Part shown: positions 24,200 to 33,779 of the stretch, piece after piece
Position numbering within the stretch: position 1 is the first letter of the stretch
How the letters are laid out: every line of letters starts with the position of its first letter
NCBI GenBank assembly: GCA_022777485.1
Contig: JALFGC010000020.1
Location: 1 to 36,440 of the forward strand
Length of the DNA: 36,440 nt
Reading direction: 5' to 3'
Source of the DNA: Bacteroidales bacterium
GTDB taxonomy: Bacteria > Bacteroidota > Bacteroidia > Bacteroidales > Paludibacteraceae
The notes under the pieces: model-generated
The model's database searches: none
Told to the model about the DNA's origin: nothing
What the model saw: only the letters and a program-made list of their open reading frames with translations
Program-made: the position numbers and the translations under genes

Positions 24200-26647
24200 T
24201 TACGATTTGTTCTTTACAAGGGCGAAGTCGATAACTTCTTGAATGTCTTGCACATAGTGGAATGTTAGCCCTTTGAGGTATACCTCGGGAATCTCGGATA
24301 CGTCTTTGCGATTGTCTGCGCAAAGGATAAGGTCTGTTATGCCGGCGCGTTTTGCGGCTAAAATCTTCTCTTTTACTCCTCCTATTGGCAGCACTTTTCC
24401 ACGCAGCGTCATTTCTCCGGTCATGGCAATGCGGGGACGCACTTTGCGATGAGTGAAGGCACTCACCAAGGCGGTGGTCATCGTGATGCCCGCACTGGGA
24501 CCATCTTTTGGGATAGCCCCTTCCGGCACATGAATATGTACCGACTTGGTTTCCAAGTCTTTCTGTTTGATACCAAACTCCTGCGCATGGGCTTTGATAT
24601 AGCCGAGCGCGAGGGTAGCAGACTCTTTCATCACATCGCCGAGGTTGCCGGTGAGCGTGAGCGTCGGGGTCTTGCTTGGCGAGAGCGATGCCTCTATGAA
24701 TAGGATCTCGCCACCCACCTGCGTCCATGCTAAGCCCGTTACCACGCCGATGTACTTGTTGGTTTCCCACGAGTCGCGGCTGTAGCGCGGTTGCCCGAGG
24801 TATTCTATCAAGTCCTCGCGGGTGATGGTGGTGTTGTAGGGTTGCTCCAATGCTAACTTCGTGTCGATTTTGCGGCAGATAGCGGCAATCTTTCTATCAA
24901 GCGAACGCACACCGGATTCGCGCGTGTAGTCGTCAATGATATGCCCGATAATTTCCTTGCGGAACTTCAGTTGCGCGGGTTTGATACCGTGCTTCGCTAA
25001 CTCATTTGGGATGAGATGCCGTTTGGCTATCTCCTCTTTTTCCTCCTGCAAGTAGCCTGTCATCTCAATGAGTTCCATTCGGTCGAGTAGGGGACGCGGG
25101 ATGGAGTCGAGACTATTCGCCGTGGCGATAAAAAGTACATGGCTGAGGTCATAGTTGATGTCGAGGAAGTTGTCATGGAAAGTACTGTTTTGCTCGGGGT
25201 CAAGCACTTCGAGCAAGGCAGCAGTGGGATCTCCGGCATGTGTATTGGCACCTATCTTGTCTATCTCATCCAGTACGAAGACGGGGTTAGAAGTGCCCAC
25301 TTTACGCAGCGATTGGATGATCCTTCCGGGCATGGCACCGATATAGGTTCGCCTATGTCCGCGTATCTCAGCCTCATCGTGCAAGCCGCCCAAGGAGATA
25401 CGGGCATACTTTCTGCCAAGTGCTATGGCTATTGACTTTCCGAGACTGGTTTTACCAACACCCGGAGGTCCGTAGAGGCAAAGAATAGGAGTGTTTTGTA
25501 ATGCTTCACCACCCTTCATTGGCTGCATTTGCTGTAACTGGCGTTGCACTGCAAGGTACTCCACAATACGCTCTTTTACCTTCTCCATGCCGTAGTGGTC
25601 GTGGTCAAGCACGGTTTGCGCATTCTTTATGTCGAAGTTATCGTCGGTATATTCCTCCCACGGGAGGTCTAACAAGGTGTCAAGGTAGTTCTCTTGAGTG
25701 GTGTATTCAGGTGAGTGGGTAGGGATGCGTTCAAGTTTCTTCATTTCTTTCTCGAAGACTTCTTGCACGGTAGCTGGCCACTTCTTCTGCGCGGCTCTCT
25801 CACGCATTTCTTTCGCCCGCTCAACGCCGGTGTCGCCCAACTCCTTTTGGATGGTCTCCATTTGCTGGTGGAGGAAGAACTCACGCTGCTGCTTGCTCAT
25901 CTCCTCCGCTGTTTTCGACTGAATATCTGCCTTCATCTGGAGCACTTGCATCTCCTTGTTCAGCAGTTCAAGCAGATGGAAAGAACGCTCACTAATAGAC
26001 TGATAATTAAGCAATTGCTGCTTATCCTCAATCTTAAATTCAAAGTTAGTGCAGATGTAGTTGACAAGGGTAGGCGGGTTGTCGATGCTCTTGAGCGTAA
26101 GGCTCGCCTCAGGCGGGATATTGTTCGATTTTTGCAACATCTGTATCGCTTGGTCCTTGATGTTGCTGACGATGGCAAGGAACTCTTTGTCGCCTTTGCG
26201 AGGGAATTCTTCTGGCACCCGATGTATTCGCGCTTTGAGCCCGTTACGAGAAGAAGTGAACTCATCCACTTGGATGCGCTCAATGCCTTCTAAGATGACC
26301 ATCTTCGTGCCGCTCTGAATTTCTATGATTTGCATTACACGAGCAGCAGTTCCAAGTGTATATAAATCGTTTGCCTTGGGTTCTTGGGTGTCTTTTTCTT
26401 TTTGGCAACAGACGGCAACGAGTTGCTCTTTGTTGTAGGCATTGGTTACTAATTTGAGGGACTTTGGTCGTCCGACTGCCACTGGCATCATCACACCTGG
26501 GAAGAGGACGCGGTTGCGCAAAGGCAACACATCTAATATATCGCCGTCGTTCAAAGTAAAAGTATCGCTATCGTTCCCTTGGATAATTGAAACGACGCGC
26601 TTTGTGTTCGGAGTGGTTTGTTCGTTTTCTAAATAATCAATGAGCAT
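24200..26647 (-). CDS. lon: ATP-dependent endopeptidase La (Lon)
   Basis: GPPGVGKTSLGKSIA, FVLDEIDKIG, PKDGPSAGITM catalytic Ser. Confidence 0.95.
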   Translation of the reverse strand: MLIDYLENEQTTPNTKRVVSIIQGNDSDTFTLNDGDILDVLPLRNRVLFPGVMMPVAVGRPKSLKLVTNAYNKEQLVAVCCQKEKDTQEPKANDLYTLGTAARVMQIIEIQSGTKMVILEGIERIQVDEFTSSRNGLKARIHRVPEEFPRKGDKEFLAIVSNIKDQAIQMLQKSNNIPPEASLTLKSIDNPPTLVNYICTNFEFKIEDKQQLLNYQSISERSFHLLELLNKEMQVLQMKADIQSKTAEEMSKQQREFFLHQQMETIQKELGDTGVERAKEMRERAAQKKWPATVQEVFEKEMKKLERIPTHSPEYTTQENYLDTLLDLPWEEYTDDNFDIKNAQTVLDHDHYGMEKVKERIVEYLAVQRQLQQMQPMKGGEALQNTPILCLYGPPGVGKTSLGKSIAIALGRKYARISLGGLHDEAEIRGHRRTYIGAMPGRIIQSLRKVGTSNPVFVLDEIDKIGANTHAGDPTAALLEVLDPEQNSTFHDNFLDINYDLSHVLFIATANSLDSIPRPLLDRMELIEMTGYLQEEKEEIAKRHLIPNELAKHGIKPAQLKFRKEIIGHIIDDYTRESGVRSLDRKIAAICRKIDTKLALEQPYNTTITREDLIEYLGQPRYSRDSWETNKYIGVVTGLAWTQVGGEILFIEASLSPSKTPTLTLTGNLGDVMKESATLALGYIKAHAQEFGIKQKDLETKSVHIHVPEGAIPKDGPSAGITMTTALVSAFTHRKVRPRIAMTGEMTLRGKVLPIGGVKEKILAAKRAGITDLILCADNRKDVSEIPEVYLKGLTFHYVQDIQEVIDFALVKNKS

Positions 26648-26746
26648 AAAAGTAGAGAATCAAATAATTATAGTTAAGTTTATTCTATTTATTTTACATA
26701 ATTCCGATTATAAGTAGTCTATATAGTAAAAATTCAAATACGAGTG

Positions 26747-26777
26747 CAAAGTTACTAATAAAATTTGGATTATGCAA
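26747..26777 (-). promoter_or_regulatory. Bacteroidota-type promoter for lon
   Basis: reverse complement ttgcataatccaaattttattagtaactttg. Confidence 0.6.
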
Positions 26778-26929
26778 GAAGTTTGCGGAAAGTTTGCAAC
26801 GAAAAGATAAATTGAGTAAATTTGTAAGGATTTTGGATGTCTTGTATCCAACCATTGAGACTTATGAAGCTTTTTGTTTGGCGAGTATATGGATGCTCGA
26901 TATCATTGGAAACAAAAAAAATAATTACT

Positions 26930-27541
26930 ATGACCTACGGTTACATTCGCGTAAGTTCCGACAAGCAGACGGTTGAGAACCAGCGATTTGAGATTGAGAA
27001 GTTCTGCACGAGTAATCACTTGCACATTGATGGCTGGATAGAAGAGACTATTAGTGGCACGAAGAGTTATAACAAACGGGAGTTAGGAAAGTTGCTCAAA
27101 AAAGTGGAAAAAGGAGATGTAATTATTTGTTCCGAATTAAGTCGCTTGGGGCGTAACCTCTTCATGATTATGGAGATACTGAATATCTGCATGACCAAAG
27201 AGTGCAAGGTTTGGACCATAAAAGACAACTACCGGCTTGGCGACGACATTCAGAGCAAGGTGCTGGCATTTGCGTTCGGTCTGTCGGCAGAGATTGAGCG
27301 TAACCTCATCAGTCAGCGAACAAAAGAGGCATTGGCGCGGAAGAAATCCGAGGGAGTGCAGTTAGGACGCCCAAAAGGAAAGATTTCAGCACAAGAAACC
27401 TACAAACTTCACCGCAAAGAAAGACTGATACGAGACCTACGCGCAGAGGGTGTTTCATTTGCCAAGATAGGCAATATACTGAAAGTGAACAGGGACACCG
27501 TGCGGCGCTACTACCATACTTTTTTAGAAGAGAAAAAATGA
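26930..27541 (+). CDS. Serine recombinase / DNA invertase (Mpi/Hin-like)
   Basis: MTYGYIRVSSDKQTVENQRFEIEKF, ELSRLGRN, AFGLSAEIERNLISQRTKEALA, C-terminal HTH SFAKIGNILKVNRDTVRRYY. Confidence 0.92.
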   Translation: MTYGYIRVSSDKQTVENQRFEIEKFCTSNHLHIDGWIEETISGTKSYNKRELGKLLKKVEKGDVIICSELSRLGRNLFMIMEILNICMTKECKVWTIKDNYRLGDDIQSKVLAFAFGLSAEIERNLISQRTKEALARKKSEGVQLGRPKGKISAQETYKLHRKERLIRDLRAEGVSFAKIGNILKVNRDTVRRYYHTFLEEKK

Positions 27542-27557
27542 AAAAATGCCTACTCTA

Positions 27558-27588
27558 TTGCGTATTTCAAAATATTTTGCTATCTTTG
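27558..27588 (+). promoter_or_regulatory. Bacteroidota-type promoter for patatin gene
   Basis: ttgcgtatttcaaaatattttgctatctttg. Confidence 0.75.
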
Positions 27589-27619
27589 CAGCGGATTCTC
27601 TCTACAAATTCAACCCAAT

Positions 27620-28552
27620 ATGAAAACGAAGCGAGATGTAGCATTAGTGCTAGGTTCGGGCGGTGCACGAGGACTGGCGCATATCGGTGCAATCGAAGAA
27701 TTGGAAGCGCGCGGATACCGAATTAGGAGTATCGCCGGCTGTTCCATGGGGGCGATGATTGCGGGCATGTACGCCGCAGGGCAATTGCAAGACGCGAAAG
27801 AATGGTTCCTGCAAGTGGACCAGCAGGTGATTCTGAAAATGGTGGATTTGTCTATCTCGCTCAACTCTTTGGTGAAAGGCGAGCGGGTCATTCGCGAGTT
27901 GGAGAAGGTGGTGCCCGACCAACAGATACAAAGCCTGAATATCCCCTGCGCCATCGTGGCTGCCGACTTGATTTCTGCCGACGAAGTGGTGTTTCGCTCC
28001 GGCAGTTTGTTCGAAGCCATACGCGCCTCAATGAGCATTCCCCTCTTCTTTCAGCCCGTGCAGCGCGGACACAAACTGCTGATTGACGGCGGAACGCTGA
28101 ACCCGCTGCCGCTCAACCGCGTGAAGCGCACGAAAGGCGACCTGCTCGTGGCGATGAATATCTCGGGCAAAGACAGCATGCAAATAAAGAAGCCGGAGCC
28201 TTCTTACTTTGCAAAAGCCGCCGAATTGATTGAACAACATGGCATACAACTCTCTCCTACCCTACTAAACCTCAAAAAACGTATTGAGCAGAAAGAAGAA
28301 GAACGGCTGGAGAATCAAGATTTGCGCGGGATGGTCAACTATTTCTCTTTGGCAGACAGGATGTCGGACATACAGATTCAACAGAACACCCACCTCATGC
28401 TACAACTTATGCCCCCAGACATACTCGCTACTATGCCGCAATACGCCTACTCCACTTTCGACTTCGACCGCGCGGAAGAAATCATTGAGCAAGGCAGACT
28501 GCTCATGCGCAATGCCATAGACCGATACGAAAACGGGCAAGTAAATTCATAG
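27620..28552 (+). CDS. Patatin-like phospholipase family protein
   Basis: LVLGSGGARGLAHIGAIEEL, GCSMGAMIAGMYA, DGGTLNPLPLNRV. Confidence 0.92.
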   Translation: MKTKRDVALVLGSGGARGLAHIGAIEELEARGYRIRSIAGCSMGAMIAGMYAAGQLQDAKEWFLQVDQQVILKMVDLSISLNSLVKGERVIRELEKVVPDQQIQSLNIPCAIVAADLISADEVVFRSGSLFEAIRASMSIPLFFQPVQRGHKLLIDGGTLNPLPLNRVKRTKGDLLVAMNISGKDSMQIKKPEPSYFAKAAELIEQHGIQLSPTLLNLKKRIEQKEEERLENQDLRGMVNYFSLADRMSDIQIQQNTHLMLQLMPPDILATMPQYAYSTFDFDRAEEIIEQGRLLMRNAIDRYENGQVNS

Positions 28553-28605
28553 AAATCTATCTGTCGACCCGCGATAGACCCACGAAAAAATAGCACCAAA
28601 AAAAA

Positions 28606-28648
28606 CAATGATTCACGGACTCTTTGGTTTGTGAATCATTGATTTTTT
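28606..28648. terminator. Bidirectional terminator between patatin and tRNA
   Basis: caatgattcac-ggactctttggttt-gtgaatcattg with T/A tracts both sides. Confidence 0.8.
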
Positions 28649-28650
28649 TG

Positions 28651-28725
28651 TCGGGATAGCGAGATTCGAACTCACGACCTCCTGCTCCCAAAGCAGGCAT
28701 TCTAACCGGGCTGAACTATATCCCG
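28651..28725 (-). tRNA. tRNA-Pro (anticodon TGG)
   Basis: CGGGATATAGTTCAGCCCGGTTAGAATGCCTGCTTTGGGAGCAGGAGGTCGTGAGTTCGAATCTCGCTATCCCGA; anticodon loop TTTGGGA. Confidence 0.95.
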
Positions 28726-28749
28726 AAGGCTTTTTGTCAAAAGCGAGTG

Positions 28750-28780
28750 CAAAGATAGTGTTTTTTTTTGATATACGCAA
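28750..28780 (-). promoter_or_regulatory. Promoter for tRNA-Pro
   Basis: reverse complement ttgcgtatatcaaaaaaaaacactatctttg. Confidence 0.7.
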
Positions 28781-28824
28781 ATAAAACGCAATTTTTTCTC
28801 TAAAAAACGCGAAAAGCACCTTCT

Positions 28825-29748
28825 CTAACACTTCATTGATAGTGCATTGTGCAGGCATGTGATGCGGCAAGGTCCCATGATGTTCTCTAATATGCCGTCT
28901 GCCTCAAACATTAGGTGTTTGCGGGTGTTCACCTCTACCTCCTTACCCACAAACGAGTGGACGAAATCCAAATCGGTCAATCTTCCGTCAAAGAGTCGCG
29001 GAATGGCTTTGAGTACCTGTCGGAAGGTGGGAGTCTGCACGAAGATAGAATGGAATACGCCATCGCGCGGGTCAGCATCAGGGTTCTGCTTGATACCTCC
29101 GCCGGAGAAAGGTCCGTTGCCTATGTTCATCGTGAAGAGCATATCGTTCACTATCGTCTTCCCGTCCACAATCAGCTCTATTTTCTGCGACTTGTGCACG
29201 CAAAGGGCAGCGAGCAAGGCAAAAAAGTAATTGACATGGTGGCTGCCGATGTAGTACTTGAGCGTGGTTGCCCATTGGCAGGTGAGCGAGTCAACGCCAA
29301 AGCCGACTGAGTTGATGAAATAGCGGTGGTGTACGATGCCATTGCGCCAATAGGTGATGCACCCTACATCCAACGGCTGCTTCTCGCCGTTGAAGAAGCG
29401 CTCGAGCGATTTCTTGAAATCTTTGGTTAGTCCCCAGAACCGTCCCCAATCGTTGCCGGTGCCCCGCGGCATGATACCGAAGGAGATTTTTGCCCTTTGT
29501 TCCTCGGGAATATCCGCCCGCATGATACCATTTATCACCTCGGAAAGCGTACCATCCCCGCCCAAAACAAGAATCTCATCACATCCCCGCTCCACCAACT
29601 CGCGTCCCAATTCAATGGCATGCTCCGCGTACTTTGTAACACGGTACACGAAAGGTTCGCGCCGCTGTCTAAGCAGTTTCCATAGGTAAATACGTTGGCG
29701 CCGAAACGCGCGTTTACCGGACTTGGGATTGATGATGATTCCTAACAT
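28825..29748 (-). CDS. Diacylglycerol kinase family lipid kinase
   Basis: MLGIIINPKSGKR, LVLGGDGTLSEVINGIM, GIMPRGTGNDWGRF. Confidence 0.9.
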   Translation of the reverse strand: MLGIIINPKSGKRAFRRQRIYLWKLLRQRREPFVYRVTKYAEHAIELGRELVERGCDEILVLGGDGTLSEVINGIMRADIPEEQRAKISFGIMPRGTGNDWGRFWGLTKDFKKSLERFFNGEKQPLDVGCITYWRNGIVHHRYFINSVGFGVDSLTCQWATTLKYYIGSHHVNYFFALLAALCVHKSQKIELIVDGKTIVNDMLFTMNIGNGPFSGGGIKQNPDADPRDGVFHSIFVQTPTFRQVLKAIPRLFDGRLTDLDFVHSFVGKEVEVNTRKHLMFEADGILENIMGPCRITCLHNALSMKC

Positions 29749-29763
29749 AGGCAAATGCGACTG

Positions 29764-29794
29764 CAAAGATACGAAAAAAAAAGCACACTACCAA
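29764..29794 (-). promoter_or_regulatory. Putative promoter overlapping gdhA terminator
   Basis: reverse complement ttggtagtgtgctttttttttcgtatctttg. Confidence 0.5.
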
Positions 29795-29842
29795 ATAATA
29801 GTGTACTTTTTTCTAAAAAAATCACCTATTTTGCGCCAAAGT

Positions 29843-31186
29843 TTAGATGATTCCCTGCTCCAACATGGCTTGGGCTACTTTCATGAAGCCTGCGATATTC
29901 GCACCCTTCACATAATCGATGGTGCCGTCGGGTTGTGTACCGAACTTCACGCACTGCTCGTGAATGGACTGCATGATATGGTGCAGACGCTCGTCCACTT
30001 CTTTAGCAGTCCAACTCAGGTGCTCCGCGTTCTGCGTCATCTCCAGACCGGAGGTGGCTACGCCGCCGGCATTGACAGCCTTACCCGGCGCGAAGAGCAC
30101 GCCATTGTGCTGGAAGAAATGGATAGCACCCGGCTGGCAACCCATGTTGCTGACCTCGCAGCAGCACCAGCAGCCGTTGGCTTTCAGTTCCTTCGCATCC
30201 TCTTCCGACAACTCGTTCTGGAAGGCGCAAGGCAACGCGATGTCGCAGGGGATAGACCACGCTTTCTTGCCTGCGGTGAACTGCGCTTGCTCGGGGAATT
30301 TCGTTGCCATGTCCTCCACGCGGTTGCGGTTCGAAGCACGCATAACTAACATATAATCAATCATTTCCTTGGTGATACCGGCAGGGATATGGCATACACC
30401 GTCAGGACCGGAGATAGCCACTACCTTCGCGCCCAACTCGGTTGCCTTGATAGCAGCGCCCCATGCCACGTTGCCGAAGCCGGAGATAGCCACGGTCTTG
30501 CCCTCGATGGTCTTGCCTGCTTGGTGGAGGAGGTGTTGGGTGAAATAGAGTGCACCGAAGCCCGTTGCCTCCGGACGGAGGATAGAGCCGCCCCATGTCA
30601 TGCCCTTACCGGTGAGCACACCTGTATGGTACTCGCGCGCCAGTTTTTGGTACATACCGTTCAGGAAGCCAATCTCGCGACCACCTACGCCCACATCGCC
30701 TGCAGGGACATCGGTATCCACGCCGATATTATGCCACAACTCCAGCATGAACGCTTGGCAGAAACGCATTATCTCCGCGTCGGATTTGCCCACAGGGTCG
30801 AAGTCTGAACCACCCTTAGCACCGCCCATCGGCAGCGTTGTCAGCGCGTTCTTGAAGGTCTGCTCAAAGCCTAAGAACTTCAGCATAGAGGGGTTAACTG
30901 CCTTGTGGAAGCGCAAACCGCCTTTATACGGACCTATCGCTGAGTTAAACTGAACACGATAACCGAGGTTGGTCTGCACCTGACCTTGATCATCAATCCA
31001 TGTTACGCGGAAGGTGAAGATACGATCGGGTTCAACCATACGCTCCACAATCTTTGCTTGTTCAAACTCAGAATGTTGATTGTACACTTCCTCAATCGAT
31101 TCGAGCACTTCTTGCACCGCTTGCAGGTATTCTGCCTCACCCGGGTGCTTTGCAGCCAACTGCTGCATGATGGTTTGTACTTTCAT
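29843..31186 (-). CDS. gdhA: Hexameric-type glutamate dehydrogenase (probably NADP-dependent)
   Basis: GPYKGGLRFHKAVNPSMLKFLGFEQTFKNALTTLPMGGAKGGSDFDP; VAISGFGNVAWGAA. Confidence 0.95.
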   Translation of the reverse strand: MKVQTIMQQLAAKHPGEAEYLQAVQEVLESIEEVYNQHSEFEQAKIVERMVEPDRIFTFRVTWIDDQGQVQTNLGYRVQFNSAIGPYKGGLRFHKAVNPSMLKFLGFEQTFKNALTTLPMGGAKGGSDFDPVGKSDAEIMRFCQAFMLELWHNIGVDTDVPAGDVGVGGREIGFLNGMYQKLAREYHTGVLTGKGMTWGGSILRPEATGFGALYFTQHLLHQAGKTIEGKTVAISGFGNVAWGAAIKATELGAKVVAISGPDGVCHIPAGITKEMIDYMLVMRASNRNRVEDMATKFPEQAQFTAGKKAWSIPCDIALPCAFQNELSEEDAKELKANGCWCCCEVSNMGCQPGAIHFFQHNGVLFAPGKAVNAGGVATSGLEMTQNAEHLSWTAKEVDERLHHIMQSIHEQCVKFGTQPDGTIDYVKGANIAGFMKVAQAMLEQGII

Positions 31187-31289
31187 GGTGTTAAAAATTT
31201 ATGTTGATTTTCGGTAATTGCGTTGTAGTATATCTATCTTTCAGCGCTATGCGCGGTCCTATTCTGACATTCTGTTACTAAATTCGCTG

Positions 31290-31320
31290 CAAAGTTACTG
31301 CTTTTTTTTGAGATAAACAA
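31290..31320 (-). promoter_or_regulatory. Promoter for gdhA
   Basis: reverse complement ttgtttatctcaaaaaaaagcagtaactttg. Confidence 0.6.
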
Positions 31321-33508
31321 GAAAAGTAGTGCCTTTTTTTGATGTTTGATAACATATTTTCCCGCCGGAACCTTCCACAATGTTCTTCGAAATAGCGAGT
31401 CCGAGCCCCATGCCGGTGTTCTTTGTGGTGAAATTCGGACGGAAAACGCGGTCTTGTATCTCCTCAGGAATGCCCGGACCATTGTCCGAAACCTTTATCA
31501 CGATATACTCACCTTCCACCGTCATCATCACGATGATATCCGCATCTGCCTGCCCTTCTAAGGCTTGTAGTGCGTTGCGAATGAGGTTTGTAAACACTTG
31601 TGCAATCTGTTCGTTATCTGCCCACACCCATACACCATGGTCGGGGCCCACATAGCGGATTGGAACTCCTTGGTCGTTATTCCGTTGCAGGGTTATAACA
31701 TTGCTCAGTTTCTGAGCCACATCAACCTCCGAGGTAACCACCTCAGGTTGCTTGGCGAAGGTCGAGAACGACATGGCAATATGCGCAAGGGTACCTATTT
31801 GTTCAATGAGCATACTCGTTACTTTGGCGAAATAGGCATCATATTTCGCCTTCGCCGGAGAGTCTTCCACTTGCGCCAAACTCTGCTCATGCAGGCGTTG
31901 CAACTGCTGAATGGACAGTTTCATGGGGGTGAGCGGGTTGTTTATCTCGTGCGCAATCTGCCTTGCCATTGTGCGCCATGCACCTTCCCGTTCGGCTTTG
32001 GCAAGCCGTTCCGCCGAAGCCTCCACTTGGTCAACCAGCGCGTTGTACTGCTCCACCAATGCGCCCACCTCATCGTGGTGAGTGTAAACGATGTGGTTGT
32101 CGGGGCTGCCGATGCGGAACTGACGCATCTTTTGCGCCATGAGTGCAATAGAGGCGGTCATGCTGCGCGCGGCCCAATACGAAGCCAGCAACGCGAGGAT
32201 AACCACAATCAGGTACGGGGGCAGCAGGCGCGCCAAGAAATCATCCGTCTCACGCATTAACTCCAAGCCCGACACGAAGAATGGCACGGCGATATAGCCT
32301 ATCTGCACCATAGCGCCGTTGTAGAAAGGCGTGTAGGCGCATAGGTAGCGGATATCGCCTATCTGCTCGTATTGCACCATCGTGTGGTCATCCGAGAAGA
32401 AGGGATTAGGGGAAATGCGCGTAGAGAGTATGCCGTTGCTGAACAGCCCGGGTGTTGATGAACCCACCAACCGACCGGTGTTGTCGTACACAAGGATATC
32501 AGAGCCGGCGGAGTAACTCAGGTCGCGAAGGTCGATGTTCAAGCCCGACTGATTAGCAGGTGAAAGAGACATATCCCAGTAGTAGAGGTTTTGCAGATAA
32601 ACCTGAATGAAATGGCATTTGGTCTGCAATTCTTTCTGCTGCCGTTGCTCGTAGTTAGTTCGCAAGTACCGCACCGAGAGCGCGAACACATAGATGAAGC
32701 ACGCCAAAACGCAAGTCATAATCACATACATGAAGCGTGTGCGCAGGCGCATGTTCGTGAATCCGCGATGGCGTACCAAGCCCGCAATCCCCCAAATAAG
32801 GATAAGAATAATCAGCAACACACATATAGTATAGTACGCGCGCACGCGCATGGCGTTTGCCCGCATGGCAGACATATCGTCTTCGTTTTCAAAAAGGCTT
32901 TGAAAAGAGAACGACTGCCCTGCGAAATTGTTGGCAGGGTCGTCTTCCTCTACCATCTCTCGCGCGGGAACGAGGCTGAATAGGAAACGCCCGTCATTGG
33001 AGTGAATCGGTATGCCGTCATCCGTACGACGGCGAACGATGTCCCACTTGTTGGAGCAGTTGAATGGTTCGCGATAGGGGTTGCGGAACTGCGGACTATC
33101 CACATTGTATGCATACTTTATCGGTATGAGTATCAGCACGTTGTATATACCTGCTCGCGTCCAGCGTCCTACGGCATGAGCGTTTTGAAAGTGGTAGTAA
33201 TCCCACTGGTCATAGCGTTGAAGTAAGACCTCGTCGGAGGCTATCCAGTTGTCCGACCAATAGACGATTCGGCGCGAATCGAAGATATAGTACATCAGGC
33301 TGTTTTCTTCCCGAATCAGCGCTTGGAGAGAGTCTATGTCCGGTTCGCCGGTCAAATAGCGCGCCAACTCATCCGCTTGCTCCTCTGCTCTACGCTCTTG
33401 CTCCAGCAAGGTCTCTTGAAGCCGGCGGGCATCGCGTTTCTGAGAGTGGCAACCTGCAAAGCAGAACGCCAACAATACACAAAGTAATATGTGTGAGATT
33501 CGACGCAT
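31295..33508 (-). CDS. Membrane sensor histidine kinase (HAMP, HisKA, HATPase)
   Basis: MARQIAHEINNPLTPMKLSIQQLQR H-box, DNGPGIPEEIQDRVFRPNFTTKNTGMGLGLAI; two predicted TM segments. Confidence 0.92.
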   Translation of the reverse strand: MRRISHILLCVLLAFCFAGCHSQKRDARRLQETLLEQERRAEEQADELARYLTGEPDIDSLQALIREENSLMYYIFDSRRIVYWSDNWIASDEVLLQRYDQWDYYHFQNAHAVGRWTRAGIYNVLILIPIKYAYNVDSPQFRNPYREPFNCSNKWDIVRRRTDDGIPIHSNDGRFLFSLVPAREMVEEDDPANNFAGQSFSFQSLFENEDDMSAMRANAMRVRAYYTICVLLIILILIWGIAGLVRHRGFTNMRLRTRFMYVIMTCVLACFIYVFALSVRYLRTNYEQRQQKELQTKCHFIQVYLQNLYYWDMSLSPANQSGLNIDLRDLSYSAGSDILVYDNTGRLVGSSTPGLFSNGILSTRISPNPFFSDDHTMVQYEQIGDIRYLCAYTPFYNGAMVQIGYIAVPFFVSGLELMRETDDFLARLLPPYLIVVILALLASYWAARSMTASIALMAQKMRQFRIGSPDNHIVYTHHDEVGALVEQYNALVDQVEASAERLAKAEREGAWRTMARQIAHEINNPLTPMKLSIQQLQRLHEQSLAQVEDSPAKAKYDAYFAKVTSMLIEQIGTLAHIAMSFSTFAKQPEVVTSEVDVAQKLSNVITLQRNNDQGVPIRYVGPDHGVWVWADNEQIAQVFTNLIRNALQALEGQADADIIVMMTVEGEYIVIKVSDNGPGIPEEIQDRVFRPNFTTKNTGMGLGLAISKNIVEGSGGKICYQTSKKGTTFLVYLKKKQ

Positions 33509-33548
33509 TTGTATTATCCTTTCTCTTCCTATTTTGAGAACCCGCCTG

Positions 33549-33579
33549 CAAAGTTACCACTTTTTTCCAACATATGCAA
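33549..33579 (-). promoter_or_regulatory. Promoter for histidine kinase
   Basis: reverse complement ttgcatatgttggaaaaaagtggtaactttg. Confidence 0.65.
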
Positions 33580-33619
33580 ACTATTACTAAAATTTATAAT
33601 TTTTTTGCCATTCACCCAC

Positions 33620-33650
33620 TTGCATATTTCAAAAAAAATGATTATCTTTG
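33620..33650 (+). promoter_or_regulatory. Bacteroidota-type promoter
   Basis: ttgcatatttcaaaaaaaatgattatctttg. Confidence 0.75.
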
Positions 33651-33679
33651 CACGATTTTTCAACGAGACAAGAGTTAAC

Positions 33680-33706
33680 GATTAGTTAGTGATTAGTTAG
33701 TGATTG
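33680..33706 (+). repeat. 11-bp tandem repeat GATTAGTTAGT x2 plus partial
   Basis: gattagttagt gattagttagt gattg. Confidence 0.8.
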
Positions 33707-33779
33707 CTATGGGTAAACCGATAGTGTACCGAATCGCTAACGAACCCAAATATAAACTTTCAAAAACCTTAAAAAGACT

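Noticed and set aside
24144-24770. 208-aa minus-strand ORF overlapping lon
   Set aside because: Alternate frame of lon; low-complexity Arg/His/Ser translation
26837-26929. N-terminal extension of the invertase
   Set aside because: Canonical recombinase start MTYGYIRVSS is at 26930
26930-27541. Prophage or transposon hallmark
   Set aside because: Single serine invertase without structural phage genes, transposase, or flanking target duplications visible
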